From assembly GCA_037043015.1 (NCBI GenBank), contig CM073328.1, positions 13,675,495-13,739,494 on the forward strand: DNA of 64,000 nucleotides, in the 5' to 3' direction. The stretch is from Bryum argenteum (Eukaryota > Streptophyta > Bryopsida > Bryales > Bryaceae). Positions 10,681 to 21,466 of the stretch are shown here, one piece after another. The notes under the pieces are model-generated. The model was not told the origin of the DNA and did no database searches. It saw only the letters and a list, made by a program, of their open reading frames with translations. The position numbers and the translations under genes were made by a program. The number at the start of each line of letters is the position of its first letter. Position 1 is the first letter of the stretch.

Positions 10681-12019
10681 AACTGATCAAATGCCTAGGT
10701 GGACTTTGGAGTTTTCTCAATCTTTTTAGAGCTCTTATATTGAAGGCTTTTTCCCTCTAATATATATTATATTATATATTACTTAATATGTTAATAAAAA
10801 TACCTACTCCATCTTTATGTGTTCACTTTTTGTCCACAAAGGATTCAATGAAGTGTTTGCAGATGTTTAATATATTTTGACATTCACTGTATTTCCATAT
10901 ATGTCAGGTTTGTTGACTTTGATCTATGAGAGTTTATTTGCGAGTTGGAAAATGGATTGATGTAGTATTTTAATTTTAATTTTGGTTTTCATTTGATCTT
11001 ATAATTTTAGCCATAATTTTGAATTAATTCGATGAGTTTTTTATTTTAATGTAGTTTAACGTGCTTTCTAAGGCCTCATTTTTCTTTTTTCTTTTTACTT
11101 AACCCCTAAAAACCAAGGTGGGTAGCAACCTTTAACAACCCTAAAATGGGCAAATCACTTTGTGAATTTCCAAGTTTTATCAGAAATGATTCGTAATTGG
11201 AACAATAGAATTATACTGAGTACTATGAACAAGAAGCTTCATAAATATTTTTACCGCACATTGCAAGATTTGTGTATTCGATTAAAATTGGGTCAGAAAG
11301 GTCTTCTTGGAGTGGACTTTGAGCAAGCATTACAATTACATACCATTTAAATTCCAAAGTTATGAGTAGATAGGCTTACCTACCACTCTACATAAACTTA
11401 TAATCATCGGATTTATACGCAATACTTGGTGTGGCTTGGAATTACTAAAGGGACTCAAAAACTTGTAACTTTGGAATAAAAAAAGTAATGAATACAAGGA
11501 CGTAGGCAATGTCAACCAATTGGATTAGAATTTTTAAATTGAGGCCTCATCTTAAAAATCAAATTGAGTTGGTTGATATAAATTGCCAAAAAAATAATCT
11601 TGCCTGTTTGTGCTTGGAGGCTCATAGAATAAAACTATAAGGCCAAATGCAAATTTGTGAAATGTATACGAAACTAACCTCACAATTCTAGATTAGTATT
11701 CTTTTTCTTTGAAGAAAGCTATATTTAGCCTACCAAGGCCTTTAGAATTTTGAATCAACAACAATATTGCCCATTGGGTTTGTCGGTGTCAATACACAAC
11801 AAATCTCAAACAATAACAAAGCATGAACAATACATTTCAAACAATCTTGATAACAACTGTAGTGGTAACTACCAAAAGTTTTGCATCACTTTAGAACTTC
11901 GGAAGTCCAAAATTGCCAAAAACACACCTTTAGACTTCCAAATAATTTGATGTTTATTTTTTTTTACTTCCGTAAGATCTTGTACCTAACTACTACCAAT
12001 CGTCTATTTGGCCAATTAC
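10681..12019. other. AT-rich intergenic DNA, no gene seen
   Basis: Short open frames only. Part of an AACCCCTAAAAACC stretch at about 11101 recalls the ends of the TTAA-flanked MITE family seen at 49987-50227, but no partner end was found. Confidence 0.35.
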
Positions 12020-12254
12020 ACAAATGTTAAGCACTAACAAGTTGACTCTAGCAATTCTCCATATACATTGAAATTGCTACTTGATTTTAACATTAGGCAC
12101 TACCTACAATGTTTTATCAAAAATTGTGTCTTAGCACAATAGATTAATGAACACCTCCTTAACACAATGGAACGCTCTCGAGATGAGCATCCTACTACAT
12201 GTCCTTTATTTCCCATTATTGCCTCTATACCGTACCCGGCCATCAGGGTCGGCA

Positions 12255-13199
12255 AAAATTAAATAAAAAAACAAAAGTTGAAAAAGATCGGGAATTATTG
12301 GAGAAGAGAGTCAAAAAGAAAAATTATTCATTGAAGAACATGCCGAATATTATAAAATTGAGCCAAGTTCATGCAGTAAAATCCCAAAATATTGCATACT
12401 CCACTTAACTAGTTGTTCACCTGTTGTGAAAGTCAAAAAATACCCAAGGCATCTTGAAGTGGACAAGTTGTGTCCAAAAATGGAAAACTAAAGACTGATC
12501 CAAGTTGACAGGGTGTTCCACGCGCTCCACGCACTCTACGCCAAGCCCATGTGCTCCACGCCACTCCACGCCAGTCATCAACCTTCACAAGTATACATTC
12601 ACATGGTCTTCATCTTCATTACCACAGATTTTTGAGAGCAGGCAACGGTGGTGGCAACGATGGTGTTGAGTAGATGAGCGGAGCCGAGGGGCAAGCAGTC
12701 TGGCGCTTCTTCCGACTTCCATTACCATCCTGCATCTTTCTTCCGACTTCCATTGTTTTGATCGGGTGGCAGTTGGTTGTGGTAGCCGCGGCCATCACTC
12801 TCTCGGCGTACTTCATCTGATCGAGGTTAGCACTCCAACTTCATGCATCATCTAGATATTGTATAAGACAGTCGGGAAGGATTACATAAATCTGCTTTTC
12901 AGAACCGGAAACTGAAACTGTAGTATCGTGTTCACTCATAGTAAAGAATGTGTCATTTAATGTACTGACCTCGATCAGATGATCGATGAACGATTGGTTG
13001 ATTAGATGGGGAAGCAAGCGGAGACGCGCGGGTAAACAACAGCAGCAGGGTGTGCCATGATGCGGCGACCCTTCAAGTGACGGAAGCAGTAAAAGACAGT
13101 CATTCTTGGTGTACTCATCATCTTCATCTGACCTAGCCATGCCATCAACTGATCCATCTTAGGGTTCCTGCTCCACTTTGTGGACTGATCGCACAACAA
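12255..13199. other. Left arm of the transposon, no gene seen
   Basis: Between the left TIR and the SDR fragment is AT-rich DNA (to about 12510). Next is a repetitive stretch of CTCCACGC words (about 12518-12570), then GC-richer DNA that may also be captured host sequence. A minus-strand frame at 12841-13140 has no recognisable product. Confidence 0.45.
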
Positions 13200-13712
13200 G
13201 CCTCCCGTAGTCGAAGAGATGCTGGATGCGAGGCCACTGGTTATTGCAGAATTTTGTGTTGACGCAGGTTAAGCTTGTCCTTTTTTATTTCCCTAATCCT
13301 TTGTTATTGTAGCATGGTTTTTGTGCATTTTTTGGGTGTCAAATTCCCTCGTTTCTTGCAGGAGTGAACTTGCACTGGGGCCCTGAATCCTACCCTCCAC
13401 TCATCAACACTTCTGTCGAAGATTGGGACCATGTGTTCAGTGTAAATACTAGGGGAATGTTCCTGTGCTCCAAAGAAGCAGCAATTCGTATCCCCTCGAA
13501 CTCTGATGGCAGGATTGTGAATATTACCACCACTACGGTATTGTGGCTGCCAATACTCCCGGGTATAGTTGCTACGCTGCCAGCAAAGCGGCTGTGGAAA
13601 CTTTCACTAAGATTCTTGCCAAGGAGCTTCGAGGACGCCAGATTACTGCCAATTGTGTTGCTCTTGGCCCTGTTGCTACTGAGTTTTTCTGGAGAGGGAA
13701 AAGCAAGGAGAT
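13200..13712 (+). pseudogene. Captured fragment of a short-chain dehydrogenase/reductase gene
   Basis: Two exons separated by a recognisable intron (GT at 13268, CAG ending at 13360) encode the middle of a plant classical SDR. Exon 2 reads SVNTRGMFLCSKEAA, GRIVNITTTTV and then, after a one-base frame change near 13540, the active-site stretch YAASKAAVETFTKILAKEL (YxxxK motif) and ITANCVALGPVATEFF. The closest known type is the NADPH-dependent aldehyde reductase-like SDRs of plants. The nucleotide-binding N-terminus (TGxxxGxG) is missing, so no enzyme can be made. The retained intron implies capture at the DNA level. It lies opposite in orientation to the transposase. Confidence 0.8.
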
Positions 13713-14259
13713 GATTGAGCAGCAGTGGCGAAGGATAAGAACATTCAGATCGATGTCTCCACGCTCAAAGACGGTATGAATGGCACAGATGATGATGGTG
13801 GTGCAGTATCACATGATGATGTGCAGAAGGGTGCTGGAGATGCTCTGTAAGTTGGCGCTTTCATCCTGGTTGTGATCCCCGTTCTTCCTTTTGCAAATTT
13901 TGGCATTTTGGTGTAACATCACTGAGCTAGTTAATTGAATCTTGATGCCACAGGATTTCTTGGTTCTTGTTCCTTATGTACAGATTAATACTGATCAAGC
14001 ATGACCAGCTTCACTTTCTCATCATTGCTGTAGAAGGTGACCAAAATATGACCATTTGTCGGTAGAAGGTGACCAGAATATGAAATGCAAATAGAAGGTG
14101 AAACCATCGAGGCGACATACGATGAAGGAGGGCACCATGGTATTGAAATTCTCTTACATTGTCTTTTCATTGAATTTGATGCATTCATGGTTTCAACTGA
14201 ACATATTTCGGTATTGCATGTCCAAAAATGAAAATACTGACCAATGTAGATTTGAGATG
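13713..14259 (+). other. Possible further captured fragment plus spacer
   Basis: From about 13730 a plus-strand frame (KDKNIQIDVSTLKDGMNG..., acidic and Asp-rich) runs to a stop near 13852, then GTAAGTTGG. I do not recognise it. It directly abuts the SDR fragment and may be another piece of host gene or an unrelated frame. The rest, including the thrice-seen word AGAAGGTGACCA at about 14030-14100, is non-coding. Confidence 0.35.
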
Positions 14260-16335
14260 TTACTGATCAAGCCTTGCTTGTTGTTGTGTAGATTTGTTGT
14301 GCGGTGGTCTACCCCGGCCGCGTCCTCTTCCACGTCCTCTTCCAGAGCTGCAATCACAATTTCAAATTTCATAGGTATGTGCTCTAAACTTGTGTGTAAA
14401 TCTCATTTCAAAATTATTTCTATATCATATGAATGCTCAAGTTCTTGAAACTTACCTTAGAATAGGTAGAAGTTGCACCGATGGATTTGACCTCCTAGTT
14501 ACAACTTCAGCTCTTGAATCTGGGCTTCTTGTGCTTGATGTTGCAGATGTAGGTATTTTTCTTGCCATGCCCCGTAGTGTGGCCATGCTAGTCGTGGGAC
14601 TTGAAGTTGTGAGCAATGACACTTTGGTGAGAGAGTCCTCCAAAATTGTGTCCAAAGACACTTCTACACATGTCTCTTCGTTGTCAATGTTGTTGTTTGT
14701 TTCCACTGCTACATCTTTCTCAATGTTGAACAATGGTGTTTTGATGTTGTCAATCATGGCTTGCTTTTGAAACTCTGGTTCAAATGCACGTTGTAGACCT
14801 GTATAGCTCCATCCTTTCTTTACCATCTCACATCTAGTAGTAAGGTTGTGCCATGCTGTGAAAAGCCATCCACAAATTTTGGGCTTCAAAGTGGACATTT
14901 TCAGATCCACTTTCAAGTCTTCGGAGTTGTCAATTTGATTTGAAATCACCTCCATTGTAAACTTGTTAAATTCCACTCGAAAGGCATGTTTGAAAGACCT
15001 TTGTAAAATAACATCTGCTGGTTGGAAAATAGATGTGCAATTGGCGGGTATAAAGAGCAAATGAATCCTTGGATGATTGCTCTTCATCCACGCTCTAAAC
15101 TCCTTGCTAATATGAACACTCCAACAATCGATGAGCCAAATCATATCTTAATGTGTAGAAAGCCCCAAAAGATCTATCTGTGATGTTCTATAATTCAATA
15201 GAATGTTGTTCACAAAATCCTTGCATGTGTCTAGAGTAGACCAATGATTTGAAGAGAATTTAAGATGCCAACCGTCGTCTTCACATGCAATACACTCATC
15301 ATTCTTAGGGGGAAGGGATCTTGGAGTCAAACCTTGGAAAATCACTTGAAAAGGCAAAATATTGCCATTGGCTGCTGAAGAGACAGCCACAGTGATTTGA
15401 CGTTTGTCTTCTATTCCTTGTACCTTCACATGCTTAGAATTCTTTTCTTCCCACGTTCGAGCTCCACCTGTAGGAACAAGATGAATGCCCGTTTGGTCGG
15501 TATTCACAACTAATTCCTCCGGATTGTTGTGAATCTTCACCAAATAGGCACATCTTTGTGCCATCTTCTTCCCTTGATCTTCATAGTCGATGGTAGTTTC
15601 CTGCTTTGCCGTTGTTGTTGCGGCTCGGTAACTCCAATTCATCTCAGCCTTGATGAATGCTAATGTCCATTTGTAACTCACACAAAATCCACTAGAATCC
15701 TCTAGCAAGTGGGGTTCTCGTTTAGAGATGATTGCTTTTATTATACCTTGTATGCAAGCTCCATACAAAGGTTGACCAGCGCTCCTTTGTTTCTTCAAGA
15801 CCTCACAAATCTCCTCTTTAAGGAGAGGATATGAGGCTAAAATTGAGCAATGTTGTGTAGACTTGGCAAAATAAGTGCCAAGTTCTATACACCCTCTTGA
15901 TGTTGTCTTTCAAAGCTCCATTTGAATGAAACCAACCATACATGGTTCCTCTACTCAAATAGTCATAAACACAACTCAAGTCTCCTGGCTTTCTATAGGC
16001 AGACCTCAAGAAGTTCCATGCATCCCCGATGTTTCGATGTTGTTTAACAGCAGCATAGATAGGAGGCCAAAGACTTGGATTGAACCAATTTCGGTATTGA
16101 CCTCTTACCTTCTTGCTTGTTTTCTTCATGGTTGTTGACTTGGGAAGATGGACATCTTGGTTTCTCTTAGGCCTCCCCACTGGTCTCCTCAAGATCACCT
16201 TCTTTGGCATTGCATTCTCCTTCTCCAACTTCTCATTGAAAGTTGCAAACTCCACTTCCACTGCTCTCTCCCTTTCTTCCTTAGAAATTCTTTGTAAAAA
16301 AAAGCTAAATATAATTGCTTATGCTTTGGAGCCAT
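14260..16335 (-). pseudogene. DDE_1-type (pogo/Tigger-like) transposase, two exons, copy 1
   Basis: The start is the ATG at 16335 (MAPKHKQLYLAFF). Near residue 50 is an AT-hook-like RRPVGRPKRNQ, then a DNA-binding region. The catalytic acids are in VVNTDQTGIHL, WLIDCWSVH and IFQPADVILQ (a D..D..D triad). A GT-AG intron at 14455-14348 leads to a last exon (14260-14347) encoding a GRGRGRGRGRPP tail and the stop. An in-frame TAA just after DLLGLSTH (15147-15145) cuts the protein before the second catalytic Asp, and copy 2 has the same stop. Copy 1 also has apparent frameshifts near 15595, 15890 and 16290 that are absent from copy 2 and sit at CTG/CAG or homopolymer sites. The natural length would be about 650 residues. 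Confidence 0.85.
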
Positions 16336-16344
16336 TGCTCCATA

Positions 16345-16362
16345 CACACACACACACACAAA
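16345..16362. repeat. CA microsatellite
   Basis: A short CACACACACACACACA run just upstream of the transposase start codon. The same run is present in copy 2 near 23547-23560. Confidence 0.7.
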
Positions 16363-17049
16363 AGAGCAAATGCACACTACAATCCAGCAATAGTAGAAAA
16401 AATTGAAAAGAGAGACAAGGTATGAATAAGTGAGAGTAACACATACAAAAGACCACTAATGGAGATTAGGGCATTCAATTAGGTTAAGCACACCAAGTCC
16501 ACCACAAACGGATGAAAAATTAGAAAATTCTTCATTGCCGTAAACTAGCCTTGTATTAAAGCGCCGAATCTTTTATAATAATTTTTTTGAAACTTTGAAA
16601 TTTTGATTAATTTCTTGCTGCCATGCCGTACCCACTTTCTCCACTTTAATTAATTATTCGGCATGAGATGCCGACCCTGATGGCCGGGTACGGTAACATT
16701 GAATTTACACTTGATGAAAATTAGAGTTGGAAGGTAAGTTCAAGGGTAGTACAACATTAAAAAATCATCTAACACTAATTATCAAATTTAGTGTAGGCGG
16801 TTGGAAATTCAGAACGGGGCGTAGAAGTTGGAAAATGTTGTATTGTTGTGGGTAATTGGAAACCATAACCGACTGCCGCAAACGCTGCGTCGTCATGGGT
16901 CGGCGACCACTCTTGTCACATGATTCATGCGCTCCCAGATCCACTCCCTTGAATTCCTCACTATGAATTCTTCAACTGTAACAAGTGCACTTTTTGAGGG
17001 TTCAGAAAAAAAACTACATTAACCCTTAACCCTTAAACGCCTTGCTATA

Positions 17050-17310
17050 CGGATTCGGGCAGTATTGGATCACAACATCTTTTGCACTTGGGCATCATGA
17101 ATAGTGCACTTTTTGAACTTGGGCATCATGAATGATCCAATCAATGATGAGCTTGCAACCTCCTACAAGTATTTTACAACCCCAGCCTACCTACCACAAT
17201 CCTTTCTAAGCACAAAATCACTCATACAAATTGTGATTTGAATTCTAAAATTTCACTTTTTGAATGCATGAGAAGAAGGGGGACCAAATAATATAAGTGA
17301 AAAGTTATAT
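17050..17310 (+). repeat. Dispersed repeat family R1, copy 1
   Basis: The sequence from ATTGGATCACAACATCTTTT to AAGTGAAAAGTTATAT is repeated at 24255-24510 (in the tandem copy) and, diverged, at about 29420-29720. The third copy shows this family moved or was duplicated independently of the 7.2-kb unit. Confidence 0.75.
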
Positions 17311-18775
17311 GGTAGAGGGCCCTATCATTGCGCATTTAAGGTTTGCGAGTCTATATTTGGAGCATAAGGCCACCAATAATGCAGTAATTTAAAACCCACC
17401 AAGCCAAGTGAGTTCACTTCACACTGTATTTTACAAAATTTTATCTTTGAGCTACATTTCAACAAAATATAAAAAACAACATACGGATGTATTTTGGTGG
17501 TTAAAATTATCAGACCCTAATATTGCGCTCCTTTTGCCCTAGAGACCACAATGGGCACGCACTTTGGACCCTTTGGACACTTTGGACAAAGTGTGCATCA
17601 AGTTTTGTGAGATTGTGTTAGTGCACATTGGGGTGGTGATTGAAGCCAACTCTTCAATTCCAATTCTATGCCGACTTTCTTCAATTCCAATTCTAAGCCG
17701 ATTGTTCAATTCCAATTCTTTATTTCCAAAGAAATGAGTATTTTCCATGGGTCATATTTTTCATAGCATTCTTCATACAAGTCATTACATGAAAAATCAA
17801 GCCTAGCTATTAAAGCCTGTGGACTTCTTGGTGTTGGTTTAGAAACATCCGCATTCATGCACCCTCATACATTGATTATCGAACTAAGAAAGATTAATGA
17901 TCGACTTACTATTTCAACCATAACTTAGAATTTGGATTCAAGTGATTGCTAATCGTGAGGACGTTGAATCATGCAATGAGAGTGTATCTCTTTCACCAAA
18001 CTACGACGACACACCGAGCTAGTCTATTAGCTAAACAAGACAAATACTCAAGATTGAAATAAATAAGCAACAAATCGCTATTTAAGTAAGTGATGTCCGC
18101 AATCGAAAAGAAATCACTCCCGTAACTCACTCGAGCTCCTCTCTCTAATCAATACCTAACCTAGCGGTGTTGGCTCGAATTAAATCGCTCACTAAGTTCC
18201 ACCGAGTCACACCTCAAGCATTACAACGTTACATTCACATGACACATCCCGATTCCCTTCCTGCCAACGATAAGTAAGACATTCCAATAATGTTACAAAA
18301 AATTATAATGCTTACACAAAATGCTAATGCACGAAAAGCTTAACACATGCACACACAAAAGATGCTCGGATACAAAAAGCTTAACACACGCATACAATAA
18401 AAAGACTAAGCAAAGCATCATGTAGTCATAGTCTTGTAATATCTTGAAATGGTGATGCTTGAGCTTCCTTTTGGCGAGCTTGAGCTTGCTTCTTATGGAC
18501 TTTGAGTTTCCTTTTGGTCAAGGATGACAACCTGTTTTCACATTCAAATTACGACTCCGGTGATGAAACATATTACAAAAAGACGAGGCGATATCTCGAG
18601 ATTAAAACCTTAGATGACGAGATGACGCGAAGATGCATCGACAAGCGAAAAAGACGAATCAAAAATGAAACAAAGCTTCAAATATGCCTGGCCAATGTCT
18701 CCACTGCTCGATCGCCTTGATCTAAAACGCTTCATACAATGTCATTCACACCATAAGCTTTGAAAAAGCTCTTCC

Positions 18776-19015
18776 GTGTCCAACACGCAAAACTCTCAAT
18801 CAAGAAACACGCGTCCTTCCTCTAAACTGATCTTGCCTAAGCTCAACTCCTACAAATCTAATGGTGACGGTGAAATGATCTTGCCTAAGCTCAACTCCTA
18901 CAAAACTAATGGTGACGGTGAAAAAGTAACAGTGAAGCAAGGGAGGAAGGTGGCGCTTTCGAGAGAGGAAGGTGATGAAGACGATGACAGACGTTCAGGG
19001 TTTGATGCGCAATGA
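18776..19015 (+). other. Short frame with a duplicated 48-bp in-frame unit
   Basis: An open frame of about 79 codons has the 16-residue unit ILPKLNSYK(S/T)NGDGE repeated twice (about 18833-18928), followed by basic and then acidic residues. It has no ATG near its 5' end (the frame opens at a GTG), so if coding it must be an exon of a larger transcript. The identical frame occurs at 25983-26222. Confidence 0.3.
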
Positions 19016-19108
19016 TAGGGTCCCTATGTGCGTAGCAATAGGTGTTGGCGCGATGATAGGGCCCCCTACCCTGTATATAAGTGAAAAGTTATTGTGTTTG
19101 AGGGCTAC

Positions 19109-19214
19109 AGAGGAGATTCTATTGGAAACGGCCCCCTCGGGGCCGCTCAGGCGTTTAAGGGTTAAACGCCCAAGGTGACCCGAGGGGTCACCTTCCAACA
19201 GAATCTTCTCTCTA
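19109..19214. repeat. Cloverleaf-like hairpin cluster, copy 1
   Basis: An imperfect outer stem pairs AGAGGAGATTCTATTGGAA (19109-19127) with its complement at about 19193-19211. It encloses three hairpins: CGGCCCC/GGGGCCG (19129-19145, 3-nt loop), GGCGTTTAA/TTAAACGCC (19150-19170, 3-nt loop) and AAGGTGACC/GGTCACCTT (19172-19194, 5-nt loop). All three inner stems are perfect. It lies right at the end of the tandem unit. Confidence 0.8.
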
Positions 19215-20403
19215 GCTCTCATTAAATATATATTACAAATGTTAAGCACTAACAAGTTGACTCTAGCAATTCTCCATATACATTGAAATTGCTACTTGAT
19301 TTTAACATTAGGCACTACCTACAATGTTTTATCAAAAATTGTGTCTTAGCACAATAGATTAATGAACACCTCCTTAACACAATGGAACGCTCTCGAGATG
19401 AGCATCCTACTACATGTCCTTTATTTCCCATTATTGCCTCTATACCGTACCCGGCCATCAGGGTCGGCAAAAATTAAATAAAAAAACAAAAGTTGAAAAA
19501 GATCGGGAATTATTGGAGAAGAGAGTCAAAAAGAAAAATTATTCATTGAAGAACATGCCGAATATTATAAAATTGAGCCAAGTTCATGCAGTAAAATCCC
19601 AAAATATTGCATACTCCACTTAACTAGTTGTTCACCTGTTGTGAAAGTCAAAAAATACCCAAGGCATCTTGAAGTGGACAAGTTGTGTCCAAAAATGGAA
19701 AACTAAAGACTGATCCAAGTTGACAGGGTGTTCCACGCGCTCCACGCACTCTACGCCAAGCCCATGTGCTCCACGCCACTCCACGCCAGTCATCAACCTT
19801 CACAAGTATACATTCACATGGTCTTCATCTTCATTACCACAGATTTTTGAGAGCAGGCAACGGTGGTGGCAACGATGGTGTTGAGTAGATGAGCGGAGCC
19901 GAGGGGCAAGCGATCGGCGCTTCTTCCGACTTCCATTACCATCCCGCATCTTTCTTCCGACTTCCATTGTTTTGATCGGGTGGCGATTGGTTGTGGTAGC
20001 CGCGCCATCACTCTCTCGGCGTACTTCATCCGATCGAGGTTAGCACTCCAACTTCATGCATCATCTAGATATTGTATAAGACAGTCGGGAAGGATTACAT
20101 AAATCTGCTTTTCAGAACCGGAAACTGAAACTGTAGTATCGTGTTCACTCATAGTAAAGAATGTGTCATTTAATGTACTGACCTCGATCAGATGATCGAT
20201 GAACGATTGGTTGATTAGATGGGGAAGCAAGCGGAGACGCTGGTAAACAACAATGCGGTGTGTGCCATGATGCGGCGACCCTTCAAGTGACGGAAGCAGT
20301 AAAAGACAGTCATTCTTGGTGTACTCATCATCTTCATCTGACCTAGCCATGCCATCAACTGATCCATCTTAGGGTTCCTGCTCCACTTTGTGGACTGATC
20401 GCA

Positions 20404-20925
20404 CAACAAGCCTCCCGTAGTCGAAGAGATGCTGGATGCGAGGCCACCGGTTATTGCGAATTTTGTGTTGACGCAGTTAAGCTTGTCCTTTTTATTTCCC
20501 TAATCCTTTGTTATTGTAGCATGGTTTTTGTGCATTTTTTGGTGTCAAATTCCCTCGTTTCTTGCGGGAGTGAACTTGCATCAGGGCCTGAATCCTACCC
20601 TCCACTCATCAACACTTCATCGAAGATTGGGACCATGTGTTCGATGTAAATACTAGGGGAATGTTCCCGTGCTCCAAAGAAGCGAGCATTCGTATCCCCT
20701 CGAACTCTCGATGGCGGGATTGTGAATATTACCACCACTACGGTATTGTGGCCGCCAATACTCCCGGGTATAGTTGCTCTGTTTGCCAAAGAAAGCGGTA
20801 CATGGAAACTTTCACTAAGATTCTTGCCAAGGAGCTTCGAGGACGCCAGACACGCCAATTGTGTTGCTCTTGGCCCCGTTGCTCTTGAGTTTTTCCGGAG
20901 AGGGAAAAGCAAGGAGATGATTGAG
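20404..20925 (+). pseudogene. Captured SDR gene fragment, copy 2
   Basis: Same fragment as 13200-13712, with many extra small differences. For example, the intron acceptor reads CTTGCGGGAG instead of CTTGCAGGAG, and the YAASK active-site region is scrambled (reads as TPGYSCSVCQRKR). Most of these differences sit where copy 1 has CAG or CTG, so they may be sequencing or assembly errors rather than decay. Confidence 0.7.
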
Positions 20926-21466
20926 CGGCGATGGCGAAGGATAAGAACATTCGGTCGATGTCTCCACGCTCAAAGACGGTATGAATGGCACAGATGATGA
21001 TGATGGTGGTGCGATGATCACATGATGATGTGCGAAAGGGTCTTGGAGATGCTCTGTAAGTTGGCGCTTTCATCCTGGTTGTGATCCCCGTTCTTCCTTT
21101 TGCAAATTTTGGCATTTTGGTGTAACATCACCGAGCTAGTTAATTGAATCTTGATGCCACAGATTTCTTGGTTCTTGTTCCTATGTATGCATTAATACGA
21201 TCAAGCATGACCAGCCTTCACTTTCTCATCATTGCTGTAGAAGGTGACCAAAATATGACCATTTGTCGGTAGAAGGTGACCAGAATATGAAATGCAAATA
21301 GAAGGTGAAACCATCGAGGCGACATACGATGAAGGAGGGCACCATGGTATTGAAATTCTCTTACATTGTCTTTTCATTGAATTTGATGCATTCATGGTTT
21401 CAACTGAACATATTTCGGTATTGCATGTCCAAAAATGAAAATACTGACCAATGTAGATTTGAGATG

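Larger units (their letters stand above)
12230..16693 (-). mobile_element. pogo/DDE_1-type transposon with captured host DNA, copy 1
   Basis: Perfect 25-bp terminal inverted repeats begin CCGTACCCGGCCATCAGG (12230-12254 and, inverted, 16669-16693), each end flanked by TA. Subterminal inverted motifs CATGCCGAAT (about 12339-12348) and ATTCGGCATG (about 16656-16665) sit inside. The transposase runs on the minus strand (14260-16335). The left 2 kb, between TIR and transposase, carries plus-strand fragments of a host SDR gene. At 4464 bp it is long for this superfamily because of that cargo. Confidence 0.9.
16696..19108. other. Right flank of the transposon inside the 7.2-kb unit
   Basis: No conserved gene is recognised. 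It contains a dispersed repeat (17050-17310, with relatives at 24255-24510 and 29420-29720). It also has three tandem TTCAATTCCAATTCT words at about 17661-17722, and a short frame with a duplicated 16-residue unit (18776-19015). The words CCCTATCATTGCGCA and its relatives recur (about 17319, 19010 and 19055). Confidence 0.5.
12020..19234 (+). repeat. Tandem 7.2-kb direct repeat, copy 1
   Basis: This segment, starting ACAAATGTTAAGCACTAAC, is repeated immediately at 19235 with an offset of about 7215 bp. It contains a complete TIR transposon (12230-16693), about 2.5 kb of its right flank and the terminal hairpin cluster (19109-19214). Apart from CAG/CTG-associated differences the two copies are nearly identical over their whole length. 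Confidence 0.95.

Noticed and set aside
12841-13140. 99-codon minus-strand frame in the transposon's left arm
   Set aside because: Antisense to the captured host sequence, no recognisable domain, and preserved in copy 2 only because the DNA is nearly identical.
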